Translations under genes and position numbers: made by a program | Source of the DNA: Pseudonocardia autotrophica | GTDB taxonomy: Bacteria > Actinomycetota > Actinomycetes > Mycobacteriales > Pseudonocardiaceae | Assembly: GCF_000717175.1 (NCBI RefSeq) | Contig: NZ_JNYD01000019.1 | Location: 1-64,000, forward strand | DNA: 64,000 bases | Direction: 5' to 3' | Shown: positions 50,211-57,728 of the stretch, in pieces | Layout: each line of letters begins with the position of its first letter | Numbering within the stretch: the first letter of the stretch is position 1 | Notes under the pieces: generated by a model | What the model was told of the DNA's origin: nothing | Seen by the model: the letters and a program-made list of their open reading frames with translations, nothing else | The model's database searches: none

Positions 50211-51191
50211 GTGGGTGAGGCGAGCAGCAGCGTCGCGACGGGGGCCGGGGTCCTGGCCACCGTCGTCCGGTCCGGGGTGGTCGAGTCGGTGCACCTGGGG
50301 CACCTGGCGACGGTCGGCGGCCCGCAGGTCGGCCGACCCGGCACCGTCTTCCTCCCGCGCTCGTCCCTCAAGCCGGTGCAGGCCGCGGCGATGCTGCGGG
50401 CCGGCCTGGACCTCGACGACGAGCTGCTCGCGCTCGCGGCCGCCAGCCACGCCGGCCTGCCGATGCACCGCGAGGGCGCCGCCCGGATCCTCGCCGGCGC
50501 CTGGCTCGGCACCGGCGCCCTGCAGAACACCCCGGACCTCCCGCTCGACCCCGACGCCGCCGCGGCCTGGCGCGCGTCCGGCTCGCCACCGGAGCCGGTC
50601 GCCCAGAACTGCTCCGGCAAGCACGCCGCCATGCTCGCGACCTGCGTGGCCGCGGGCTGGGACACGGCTTCGTACCGCGACCCCGAGCACCCGCTGCAGC
50701 AGGCGATCCGCCGGCACGTCGAGGCGCTGACCGGGGACGAGGTGCGCCACGTGGCCGTCGACGGCTGCGGCGCGCCGCTCTTCTCCTGCACCGTCGCGGG
50801 CCTGGCCCGCGCCTTCTCGACGATCGCCACGGCGGAGCCGGGCAGTCCGGAGGGCCGGGTCGCCGCGGCGATCCGGGCGTACCCCGAGTGGCTCGGCGGC
50901 CCGGCCCGCCCGGTGACGCGCATCCTGCGGGCCGTGCCCGGGCTCGTCGCGAAGGACGGGGCGGAGGGGGTGTTCGCCGCCGCGCTACCCGACGGGCGGG
51001 CGCTGGCCCTGACCGTGCTCGACGGCGCCGCCCGGCCCGTGCCGGCCGTGGTCGCCGCCGCGCTGCGCGCCCTGGGGGTGCGCTCCGCGGAGCTCGACGC
51101 CGCCGGCCACGTGCCGGTCCTCGGTCACGGGGCCGAGGTGGGGGCGGTGCGACCGGCCGTGCCCTCGGCCGTCGACACCGGCGCCGCCTGA
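50211..51191 (+). CDS. Asparaginase II-family protein (PF06089 type)
   Basis: A 326-aa member of the plant-unrelated, rhizobial-type asparaginase family: VVRSGVVESVHLGHLATV, FLPRSSLKPVQAAAML with the conserved Ser-Ser-Lys, AQNCSGKHAAMLATC and VDGCGAPLFSCTVAGLA. Zinc-dependent asparaginase activity is known for the rhizobial member; other members are uncharacterised. The GTG has no RBS but a TACCGT -10 box eight bases upstream, so it is probably leaderless. Its last 67 bases overlap the end of the converging DedA gene. Confidence 0.85.
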   Translation: MGEASSSVATGAGVLATVVRSGVVESVHLGHLATVGGPQVGRPGTVFLPRSSLKPVQAAAMLRAGLDLDDELLALAAASHAGLPMHREGAARILAGAWLGTGALQNTPDLPLDPDAAAAWRASGSPPEPVAQNCSGKHAAMLATCVAAGWDTASYRDPEHPLQQAIRRHVEALTGDEVRHVAVDGCGAPLFSCTVAGLARAFSTIATAEPGSPEGRVAAAIRAYPEWLGGPARPVTRILRAVPGLVAKDGAEGVFAAALPDGRALALTVLDGAARPVPAVVAAALRALGVRSAELDAAGHVPVLGHGAEVGAVRPAVPSAVDTGAA

Positions 51192-51817
51192 TCCGGCAGC
51201 TCGACCTCGTCGAGCATCCGGTGGGTGCGCCGCCGCACCACCAGGGCGACGGCGAGGCCGGCGACGACCGCGACACCCAGCCCGACCCAGGAGAACCGGG
51301 ACAGCCACCTCTCGGCGACGATCCCCAGGTAGTAGACGGCCGCGGTGGTCCCGCCGGCCCACACGACCGCGCCGCCGATGTTCGCGGCCAGGAACCGCGG
51401 GTAGTGCATCCGCAGCGCCCCGGCGAGCGGGCCGGCGAAGATGCGCAGCAGCGCCACGAACCGGCCGAAGAACACCGCCCACGTCCCCCAGCGGCCGAAG
51501 ACCCGCTCGGCGAGGGCGACGTGCCGCGGTCCGAAGTGCTTCGGGAAGCGCCGGCCGAGCCGGTCGAACAGCGGGAGGCCGAAGCGCCGGCCGATCAGGT
51601 AGCCGATCGAGTCCCCGACGACGGCGCCGACGATCGCGGCGACGCCGACCGCGACCGGGTCGACCGCGACCTCGTGGTGCGAGGCCAGCAGCGCCGCGCT
51701 GACCAGCACGATCTCGCCCGGCAACGGGATGCCGAGGCTCTCCACACCCACCACGAGCCCGACGATCAGGTACACCGCCAGCGGCGGGATCGCCAGCAGG
51801 ATGTGGTCCACGGTCAT
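51125..51817 (-). CDS. DedA-family membrane protein
   Basis: A 230-aa integral membrane protein. VESLGIPLPGEIVLVSAALL (re-entrant loop with the conserved PGE), GDSIGYLIGRRFG, and RWGTWAVFFGRFVALLRIFA with GPLAGALRMHYPRFLAANI are the DedA/SNARE-associated motifs; the acidic and arginine residues needed in E. coli DedA proteins are present. DedA proteins act in polyprenyl-phosphate or phospholipid recycling across the membrane. The C-terminal tail of about 45 residues (RRRTHRMLDEVELPD...) is encoded opposite the asparaginase 3' end. Confidence 0.88.
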   Translation of the reverse strand: MTVDHILLAIPPLAVYLIVGLVVGVESLGIPLPGEIVLVSAALLASHHEVAVDPVAVGVAAIVGAVVGDSIGYLIGRRFGLPLFDRLGRRFPKHFGPRHVALAERVFGRWGTWAVFFGRFVALLRIFAGPLAGALRMHYPRFLAANIGGAVVWAGGTTAAVYYLGIVAERWLSRFSWVGLGVAVVAGLAVALVVRRRTHRMLDEVELPDQAAPVSTAEGTAGRTAPTSAP

Positions 51818-51961
51818 GGTCACCAGGGTGCCCGACGCCGCGGACCGGGCGGAGCGGGGCCACCCACCGCTCCACCCGGGTGCAGGCCCCACCTCCGCCG
51901 TCACGCTGCCGTTTTCCTCCCGTTCCGTCGGGTTCGGCGCGCCCGGCCCGAGCGGCCCGGA

Positions 51962-51967
51962 TAGGTT
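51962..51967 (+). promoter_or_regulatory. -10 element of a probable leaderless gene
   Basis: TAGGTT ends six bases before the GTG at 51974, with no ribosome-binding site between. Confidence 0.45.
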
Positions 51968-51973
51968 CGTGAC

Positions 51974-53104
51974 GTGCGCTCCCTCACCGCCCTCCCCCTC
52001 CGGACCGGCGCCGCGCTGCTGCTCGCGGGCACCCTGGCCGTCACCACGGCCTGCGCCGCCCCCGCCCCCGCACCCACGGCGGCCACCCCGGCCGGCACCC
52101 CGTCCGCCACCCCGCAGAGCGCGCCCGCGGACGGCGCGCCGCGGGTGCTGGCGTCGGGCCTCGAGGTGCCGTGGGGCATCGCCTTCCTCCCGGACGGCTC
52201 CGCGCTGGTCACCGAACGGATCCCGGCGACGATCTCCCGCGTGGCCCCGGACGGCGCGGTGACCCGGCTGGGCACCGTCGACGGCGTGACCCCGACCGGC
52301 GAGGGCGGGCTGCTCGGCGTGGCACTCTCCCCCGACTACGCGACCGACCGCGGCGTCTACGTCATGTTCACGACCTCGGACGACAACCGGGTCGTCCGGC
52401 TGACGGCCAACCCGGACGGCACGATCGACGGGTCGCGGCAGCAGGAGATCCTCACCGGGATCCCCAAGGGCGGCAACCACGACGGCGGCCAGATCAAGTT
52501 CGGGCCGGACGGCTTCCTGTACGTCGCGACCGGGGAGGCGGGCCGCGGCGAGCCGGCCCAGGACCGCGACGACCTCGGCGGGAAGATCCTGCGGCTCACG
52601 AAGGACGGCCGGCCCGCGCCCGGCAACCCGTTCGGCACCGCGGTCTACAGCCTCGGCCACCGCAACCCGCAGGGCCTGGCCTGGGATCCGGCCGGGCGGC
52701 TGTTCTCCGCGGAGTTCGGGCAGAGCACGTGGGACGAGATCAACCTGATCACCCCGGGCGGCAACTACGGCTGGCCCGAGGTGGAGGGCCGCGAAGGCCG
52801 GGACGGTTTCGTCGACCCGCTGGCCCAGCAGGGCACGGACGACGCCTCGTGGAGCGGGCTGGCCTACGCGGACGGCGCGCTCTACGCGGGCGCGCTGCGG
52901 GGCGAGCGGCTCTTCCGCTACCCGGTGAACCCGGACGGGTCGCTGGGCGAGCCGCAGGTGCTGTTCGAGGGGACCTACGGCCGGATCCGCGCCGTCGCGG
53001 TCAGCCCGGACGGGAAGTCGCTGTGGTTCACCAGCAGCAACCGCGACGGTCGCGGCGACCCCGGGGCCGACGACGACCGCATCCTCGTGCTTCCGCTGGC
53101 GTGA
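51974..53104 (+). CDS. PQQ-type glucose/sorbosone dehydrogenase-family lipoprotein
   Basis: A 376-aa exported beta-propeller. The signal peptide ends in a TTAC lipobox (C27), followed by a Pro/Ala/Thr-rich linker. The propeller has SGLEVPWGIAFLPDGSALVT, LLGVALSPDYATDRGVYVMF, GGNHDGGQIKFGPDGFLYVA, YSLGHRNPQGLAWDPAGRLF (the conserved HRNxQG) and TPGGNYGWPEVEG, as in soluble aldose sugar dehydrogenases that use PQQ and calcium. It would oxidise sugars at the cell surface. The GTG follows a TAGGTT -10 box, so it is likely leaderless. Confidence 0.88.
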   Translation: MRSLTALPLRTGAALLLAGTLAVTTACAAPAPAPTAATPAGTPSATPQSAPADGAPRVLASGLEVPWGIAFLPDGSALVTERIPATISRVAPDGAVTRLGTVDGVTPTGEGGLLGVALSPDYATDRGVYVMFTTSDDNRVVRLTANPDGTIDGSRQQEILTGIPKGGNHDGGQIKFGPDGFLYVATGEAGRGEPAQDRDDLGGKILRLTKDGRPAPGNPFGTAVYSLGHRNPQGLAWDPAGRLFSAEFGQSTWDEINLITPGGNYGWPEVEGREGRDGFVDPLAQQGTDDASWSGLAYADGALYAGALRGERLFRYPVNPDGSLGEPQVLFEGTYGRIRAVAVSPDGKSLWFTSSNRDGRGDPGADDDRILVLPLA

Positions 53105-53122
53105 TCCGGTAGACCGGAGACC

Positions 53123-54634
53123 GTGCAGGCGAGCGAGCGGTCGGTTCAGGAGTCGGGTGGCCAGGCGCCGGAGGCGGTCACCGGCGCGGGTCGGGTCCGG
53201 GGCGTCGAGAAGGACGGGGTGGCCCGCTTCCTGGGCGTGCCCTACGCCGCGCCGCCCGTCGGCCCGCTCCGCTTCGCCGCGCCCGCGCCGGTGCCGGCGT
53301 GGGAGGGCGTGCGGGACTGCACCGTCCCCGGCCCGAACGCCCCGCAGCCGCCGCGCACCTTCGGCCCCCTGGACCTCTCCCCCGTCATCGGGCAGGGCTG
53401 GCGGCCGGGCGACGACCACCTGACCGTCGACGTCTGGACGCCGGACCCCGGCGGCTCCGGGCTGCCCGTGATGGTGTTCGTGCACGGCGGCGCGTTCGTG
53501 GCCGGCGAGCCCGGCGCCCCGGTCTACGACGGGACCGCGCTCGCCCGCGCCGGCGTCGTGCTGGTCTCGGTGACCTACCGACTGGGGATCGAGGGCTTCC
53601 TCCCGCTCGCCGGCGGGGCCACCAACATCGGGCTGCGCGACCAGCTCGCCGCCCTGGCCTGGGTGCAGGAGAACGCGGCCGCGTTCGGCGGCGACCCCGG
53701 GAACGTCACGGTGTTCGGCGAGTCCGCGGGCGCGATGAGCGTGGGCTGCCTGCTCGGCTCGCCGCTCGCGGGCGGGCTGTTCCGCCGCGCGATCGTGCAG
53801 AGCGGCGGCGCGGAGATGGTGCACAGCGAGGGGCCGCTGCGCGGGTTCGCCGCACGGGTCGCCGCCGAGCTGGGCGTCGAGCCGTCCGCCGAGGCCTTCC
53901 GCGAGCGGCCGCTCGCCGAGACCCTGGCCGCCCAGGACCGCATGTCGGATCCGCTGAAGCGCGGCGACCTGCGCGAACCCGACGGTGTCGATCCCGGCTT
54001 CGGGCTCGGCGGCTTCTGTCCGGTGGTGGGCGACGACGTCCTGCCGCGCTCCCCGCTCGCGGCCGTCGCCGAGGGCTCCGCGGCGGGCGTCGACCTGATC
54101 ACCGGGTTCAACGCCGAGGAGATGAACCTCTACCTCGTCCCCACCGGCCTGCTCGGCGCCCTGACCGACGCCCAGACGCTCGCCGGGCTCGGCGCGGTGC
54201 ACCCGCGCGCCGCCGAGCTGCTGGCCACGCGTACCGAGGCCACGCCCGGCGAGCGGTACGCCGCCCTGCTCACCGACCTCGTGTTCCGCGGCCCGGCACT
54301 CCGCCTCGCCCTCGCGCACGCCGGCACCGGGTCCGGCTCCACGCACGTCTACGAGTTCGCCTGGCGCTCCCCCGCGTTCGGCGGCGGGCTCGGCGCCTGC
54401 CACGCCCTCGAGCTGCCGTTCGTGTTCGGCACGCCCGAGCACGCGACCGGGCCGGACGCGCTGGCGGGCGAGGACCCGCCCCGCGCGCTGGCGGACGAGA
54501 TGGTCGCCGCGTGGACCGGCTTCGCACGGACCGGCGACCCGGGCTGGCCGGCGTTCACGGCCGAGGGCCGCGTCCTGCGGCGCTTCGACACCCGGTCGGT
54601 CGACGCCGCCGCGGACCCGGTCACCGCCGCCTGA
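53123..54634 (+). CDS. Type-B carboxylesterase
   Basis: A 503-aa carboxylesterase/lipase. Motifs: GVEKDGVARFLGVPYAAPPV, VMVFVHGGAFVAGEPG (oxyanion hole), GGDPGNVTVFGESAGAMSVG (nucleophile Ser in GESAG), DLITGFNAEEMNLY (the Glu region of the triad) and GACHALELPFVFG (His). No signal peptide is seen, so it is probably cytoplasmic. It starts at GTG 18 bases after the sugar dehydrogenase gene. Family members hydrolyse carboxylic esters including p-nitrobenzyl and carbamate esters. Confidence 0.9.
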   Translation: MQASERSVQESGGQAPEAVTGAGRVRGVEKDGVARFLGVPYAAPPVGPLRFAAPAPVPAWEGVRDCTVPGPNAPQPPRTFGPLDLSPVIGQGWRPGDDHLTVDVWTPDPGGSGLPVMVFVHGGAFVAGEPGAPVYDGTALARAGVVLVSVTYRLGIEGFLPLAGGATNIGLRDQLAALAWVQENAAAFGGDPGNVTVFGESAGAMSVGCLLGSPLAGGLFRRAIVQSGGAEMVHSEGPLRGFAARVAAELGVEPSAEAFRERPLAETLAAQDRMSDPLKRGDLREPDGVDPGFGLGGFCPVVGDDVLPRSPLAAVAEGSAAGVDLITGFNAEEMNLYLVPTGLLGALTDAQTLAGLGAVHPRAAELLATRTEATPGERYAALLTDLVFRGPALRLALAHAGTGSGSTHVYEFAWRSPAFGGGLGACHALELPFVFGTPEHATGPDALAGEDPPRALADEMVAAWTGFARTGDPGWPAFTAEGRVLRRFDTRSVDAAADPVTAA

Positions 54635-54646
54635 TCCCGGCGCGGT

Positions 54647-54652
54647 TACCGT
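54647..54652 (+). promoter_or_regulatory. -10 element of a probable leaderless gene
   Basis: TACCGT ends six bases before the ATG at 54659, in the context GGTTACCGTCGCCG, also seen before the asparaginase gene. Confidence 0.5.
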
Positions 54653-54658
54653 CGCCGC

Positions 54659-54970
54659 ATGAGCGCCCGCGTCGGCAGGTACGTCCGGATGATCGCGACC
54701 CCCGGGGAGGGGGCAGCGCTGGCCGAGGGGATGCTCCGGGTCGCCGAGGGCATGCGTTCCGCGCCGGGGTGCGAGCTGTACATCGTCAACCGCACCCCGG
54801 ACGAGGAGGACGCCGTCTGGGTCACCGAGGTCTGGTCGGACGAGGCGGCGTCGGAGGCCGCGCTCGAGCGCGACCTCGGCGAGGCCGGCCTGGGCGCGGT
54901 GCTGCCGCTGCTCGCGGGCCCGCCCGAGTACATCGAGCTGACCCCGGTGGGCGGGCCCGGCCTCGGCTGA
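54659..54970 (+). CDS. ABM-domain (antibiotic biosynthesis monooxygenase-like) protein
   Basis: A 103-aa dimeric ferredoxin-like protein: VRMIATPGEGAALAEGMLRV, MRSAPGCELYIVNRTPDEED and VWVTEVWSDEAASEAALERD are the strand-helix-strand pattern of YgiN/ABM quinol monooxygenases. Cofactor-free oxidation of quinols is known in the family; the role here is unknown. No RBS; the TACCGT box six bases upstream suggests a leaderless message. Its stop faces the ACT-domain gene six bases away. Confidence 0.8.
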   Translation: MSARVGRYVRMIATPGEGAALAEGMLRVAEGMRSAPGCELYIVNRTPDEEDAVWVTEVWSDEAASEAALERDLGEAGLGAVLPLLAGPPEYIELTPVGGPGLG

Positions 54971-54976
54971 CCCGGG

Positions 54977-55258
54977 TCAGCCGACCGTCGCGTGCAGCAC
55001 CGCCGGGAGGCGGTGCAGGCGCGCGACCAGCAGCTCGGCCTCCTCGGCCGTGAGCGGCAGGCGCACCCCGAGGGCGCCCGTGTCGTCGTCGGCGAGGTCG
55101 GCGGTGAGCCCGCGGACCGGGTAGCCGCGGCCGCGCAGCAGGGTCACGACGCGCTGGACGCCGTCGAGGCCGCCGGTCACGGCGACGGTGACGGACATGT
55201 GGTCCGGCATCTCCGGGACGTCCGGGGCGGTCGGTGCAGGGAGCAGGGCGGCGGTCAT
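54977..55258 (-). CDS. Small ACT-domain protein
   Basis: A 93-aa protein. From about residue 21, SVTVAVTGGLDGVQRVVTLL followed by RGRGYPVRGLTADLADDD and VRLPLTAEEAELLVARLHRL has the beta-alpha-beta-beta-alpha-beta order of an ACT domain, similar to the small acetolactate synthase subunit IlvM. No catalytic subunit gene is nearby. It would bind an amino acid or similar ligand. RBS GAGGAGATCCG. It lies downstream of TerC beyond a strong hairpin and a short upstream reading frame (55336-55389). Confidence 0.7.
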   Translation of the reverse strand: MTAALLPAPTAPDVPEMPDHMSVTVAVTGGLDGVQRVVTLLRGRGYPVRGLTADLADDDTGALGVRLPLTAEEAELLVARLHRLPAVLHATVG

Positions 55259-55315
55259 CGGATCTCCTCGAGGAAGGTGGGGATCCGGGCCAGGTCCCGG
55301 GCGGGCGCACGTGAA

Positions 55316-55350
55316 CGGCGCGCCGGCGACCTGGCTCAGCCGGCGCGCCG
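55316..55350 (-). terminator. Strong hairpin between TerC and the ACT-domain gene (terminator or attenuator)
   Basis: CGGCGCGCCGGC (55316-55327) and GCCGGCGCGCCG (55339-55350) pair perfectly over 12 bp with an 11-base loop. There is no T-run. It is in the leader of the ACT-domain gene. Confidence 0.6.
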
Positions 55351-55389
55351 GGTAATGATCTCCCGCGGGGAGGTCAAAGCGTGGCGCAC
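55336..55389 (-). CDS. Possible 17-residue leader peptide
   Basis: GTG-started frame (V)RHALTSPREIITRRAG, stop TGA inside the loop of the 55316-55350 hairpin, 78 bases before the ACT-domain start. A ribosome on the last codons would cover the hairpin's upstream arm. The two adjacent Ile codons could sense branched-chain amino acids, but this is speculation from position only. Confidence 0.3.
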   Translation of the reverse strand: MRHALTSPREIITRRAG

Positions 55390-55398
55390 GCCACCATC

Positions 55399-56427
55399 CT
55401 AGCGGTCCCGCTCCTGCTCCGACGCGGAGACCGCGCCCGGGGCCTTCTTGCTGGCCCGCAGCGAGCCCGCGTGCGCCTTCTGATCAGGGTCGTTGCGCGT
55501 CTTGATCAGGCTCGCGACGGTGACGATCGCCAGGATGCCGATGATCACGGCGAGGCTCAGCGTGGTCGGGATCTCCGGCACCGACGGGCTGATGTCGACG
55601 TGCAGCCAGTGCAGGATCAGCTTCACGCCGATGAAGGCGAGGATGATCGCGAGCCCGGTCGAGAGGTACACCAGCCGATCGAGCAGGCCCTTGACCAGGA
55701 AGAACAGCGCGCGCAGGCCGAGCAGGGCGAAGGCGTTGGCCGCGAAGACGATGTAGGCCTCGCTGGTCACGCCGAACACGGCGGGGATGGAGTCGAGCGC
55801 GAACAGCAGGTCGATTCCGCCGATCGCGACCAGCACGATGAACAGCGGGGTGGCCAGGCGCTTGCCGTCGACCTTCGCGAACAGCCTGCCGCCGTGGTAG
55901 TCGTCGCTGACCGGGAAGAGCCGCCGCGCGCCCTTGACCACGACGTTGTCCTCGACATCCGGGTCCTCGTCGCGGTGCCGGAACAGCTGGACCGCGGTGT
56001 AGAGCAGCAGCAGGCCGAACACCAGGAACATGAACGAGAAGGCGTTGAGCAGCGTGGCGCCGACGGCGATGAAGATACCGCGCATGATCAGCGCGAGCAC
56101 GATCCCGAAGGTCAGGACCTTGTGCTGGTGCTCCTCGGGGACCGCGAACGTCGTCATGATGATCACGAAGACGAACAGGTTGTCGACCGAGAGGCTCTTC
56201 TCGACGATGTAGCCGCTGAAGTACTCGATGCCGAACTGGCTGCCGGCGTAGGACCAGAAGATCACGCCGAACAGCACGGCCACGGCGATGTAGAAGACCG
56301 ACCAGAGCACGGCCTCGCGGAACCCGACCCGATGGGGTTTCAGCGCCGCCACGATCAGGTCCAGGGCGAGCAGCAGGACGACCGCCCCGATCGTCACGCC
56401 CCACGCCAGCCCGGTGACCTCGAGCAC
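55399..56427 (-). CDS. TerC-family integral membrane protein
   Basis: A 342-aa protein with about nine helices. VEKSLSVDNLFVFVIIMTTF (acidic DN motif), GIVLALIMRGIFIAVGATLL and DLLFALDSIPAVFGVT (second acidic motif) are the TerC/Alx signature of metal-ion, often Mn2+, exporters; the family is also linked to tellurite tolerance. It ends with a charged tail. No yybP-ykoY Mn riboswitch consensus was recognised in the 115 bases upstream. The ATG follows CGAGGAGGACGGGTGCTCGAG. Confidence 0.9.
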   Translation of the reverse strand: MLEVTGLAWGVTIGAVVLLLALDLIVAALKPHRVGFREAVLWSVFYIAVAVLFGVIFWSYAGSQFGIEYFSGYIVEKSLSVDNLFVFVIIMTTFAVPEEHQHKVLTFGIVLALIMRGIFIAVGATLLNAFSFMFLVFGLLLLYTAVQLFRHRDEDPDVEDNVVVKGARRLFPVSDDYHGGRLFAKVDGKRLATPLFIVLVAIGGIDLLFALDSIPAVFGVTSEAYIVFAANAFALLGLRALFFLVKGLLDRLVYLSTGLAIILAFIGVKLILHWLHVDISPSVPEIPTTLSLAVIIGILAIVTVASLIKTRNDPDQKAHAGSLRASKKAPGAVSASEQERDR

Positions 56428-56542
56428 CCGTCCTCCTCGGTCGATGTCCGTTTCGCACCCTTCGGGAGAAGGCTACCGATACCCGGGCACTCGCGCGCCG
56501 ATCCGGGCGAAAGCGACAACCGTCACGTCCGCCGACGGCCGG

Positions 56543-57535
56543 TCAGCGGGTGCGCTCGACGCGGCAGGTGCCGGAGACGATGTCGGTGCCCGGCGGCAGC
56601 GCGCCGCGCTTCTGCGCCCAGCCGCTGTCGCCGTCGTGCTCGTGGCTCTCCCGGAGCCACTGTCCCGCACCGGCGTCCGCCTCCACCACGAACAGGTCGC
56701 GGACTGACCCGATCGGGGAGTCGAAGGCGAGCTGGAACGAGGCCGGGCCGGAGTCGGTCCGCACGGGCGCCTTCGCGAAGAACGGCATGCCCTCGGTGAA
56801 CGGCCGCAACATGAGCCAGTACGTGTGGCCCGGGTCGGCGGGCTTCACGATCTCCAGGTCGGCGCGGATCCGGATCGGGATGCCGGGCCGGCCGTCGTCG
56901 GAGGCGACGGAGAGGAACCGGACGTCGCCGCCCTCGCCGCCGACGTCGCAGTTCACCCCGGTCGGGCCGGCCGGCTCGACGGTCTCCACCGCGCCGGGCA
57001 GCGCCGGCGGCGACGCCGCCACGGCCTGCGGTTCCGGGGTCCCGCGGCCGAGGAGCAGGCCGAACGCCGTACCGGCGCCGAACAGGGCGAGCCCGGCGAG
57101 CGCGAGCGCCACGAACCGGGAGCGGCGGGCGGGGGCCGGGGTGCCGGCGGCGCCGCCGTCCGCGGGGTCGGCGGCGCGGTCGGCGCTCTCCTCCGGCTCC
57201 TCCCCGGCCGCCCACGCGTCCCGGGCCGCCGTCCACCGCGCCTCGTACGGCTCCGGGTCCACGCCGTGCACGACCAGGAAGGCCTTCACCGAGGGCCACC
57301 GCGGCAGGGCGCTGCGGCCGTCGGACGAGCGGCGCGGGCCGAGCATCCGGGAGCAGGTGGCGGACGAGACCGTGACCAGGCCGGGAGTGTCGGCGCGGCT
57401 ACGCACGATCGCCTCCTCGACCTGGCGCAGCCGGTCGAAGGGCCCGTCGGTGTAGATCGTGCGCAGGTCCGTGACGACCTCGCGGACCGGCCCGGGCAGG
57501 TCCTCCTGCAGGGGGTCCAGCCCCTTCTGCGGCAT
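56543..57535 (-). CDS. Single-pass membrane protein with N-terminal helical domain, function unknown
   Basis: A 330-aa protein. The N-terminal region of about 100 residues (VREVVTDLRTIYTDGPFDRL, then VTVSSATCSRMLG and SVKAFLVVHGVDPE) resembles the cytoplasmic helix-turn-helix-like part of actinobacterial membrane sensors. One membrane helix (RFVALALAGLALFGAGTAFG, about 150-175) separates it from an extracellular domain of about 150 residues containing TYWLMLRPFTEGMPFF and DLFVVEADAGAGQWL. The ATG at 57535 is chosen (MPQKGLDP). A 10-bp repeat array lies 35 bases upstream. Next to STAND genes it may be a surface sensor or anchor (inference). Confidence 0.6.
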   Translation of the reverse strand: MPQKGLDPLQEDLPGPVREVVTDLRTIYTDGPFDRLRQVEEAIVRSRADTPGLVTVSSATCSRMLGPRRSSDGRSALPRWPSVKAFLVVHGVDPEPYEARWTAARDAWAAGEEPEESADRAADPADGGAAGTPAPARRSRFVALALAGLALFGAGTAFGLLLGRGTPEPQAVAASPPALPGAVETVEPAGPTGVNCDVGGEGGDVRFLSVASDDGRPGIPIRIRADLEIVKPADPGHTYWLMLRPFTEGMPFFAKAPVRTDSGPASFQLAFDSPIGSVRDLFVVEADAGAGQWLRESHEHDGDSGWAQKRGALPPGTDIVSGTCRVERTR

Positions 57536-57570
57536 CGCCGACGCCTCCTCCTCGGCCGCTGTCGCGCGCT

Positions 57571-57615
57571 GATCGGTACTGATCGGCACTGATCGGTACT
57601 GACCGGATCGGTGCA
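57571..57615. repeat. 10-bp tandem repeat array in a divergent promoter region
   Basis: GATCGGTACT, GATCGGCACT, GATCGGTACT in exact 10-base register (57571-57600), then GACCG and a half-phase copy GATCGGTGCA (57606-57615). One unit per helical turn puts all copies on one face of the DNA, as expected for cooperative protein binding. It lies between the membrane-protein gene (minus) and the STAND gene (plus). Confidence 0.7.
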
Positions 57616-57728
57616 ACGTTGCCGTTGGTTACACCTGTCCGCAGCACGATCACGGAACGCGACGGGTTCCCGGAGCATCGGCTGATCGACGACACTGCTC
57701 GGAACGACCGGCGGGAGGTGATCACGGG

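Noticed and set aside
56428..56542. yybP-ykoY manganese riboswitch before terC
   Set aside because: Expected conserved loops not seen.
57571..57615. CRISPR-like array
   Set aside because: Units are 10 bp and adjacent with no spacers, and no cas genes are present.
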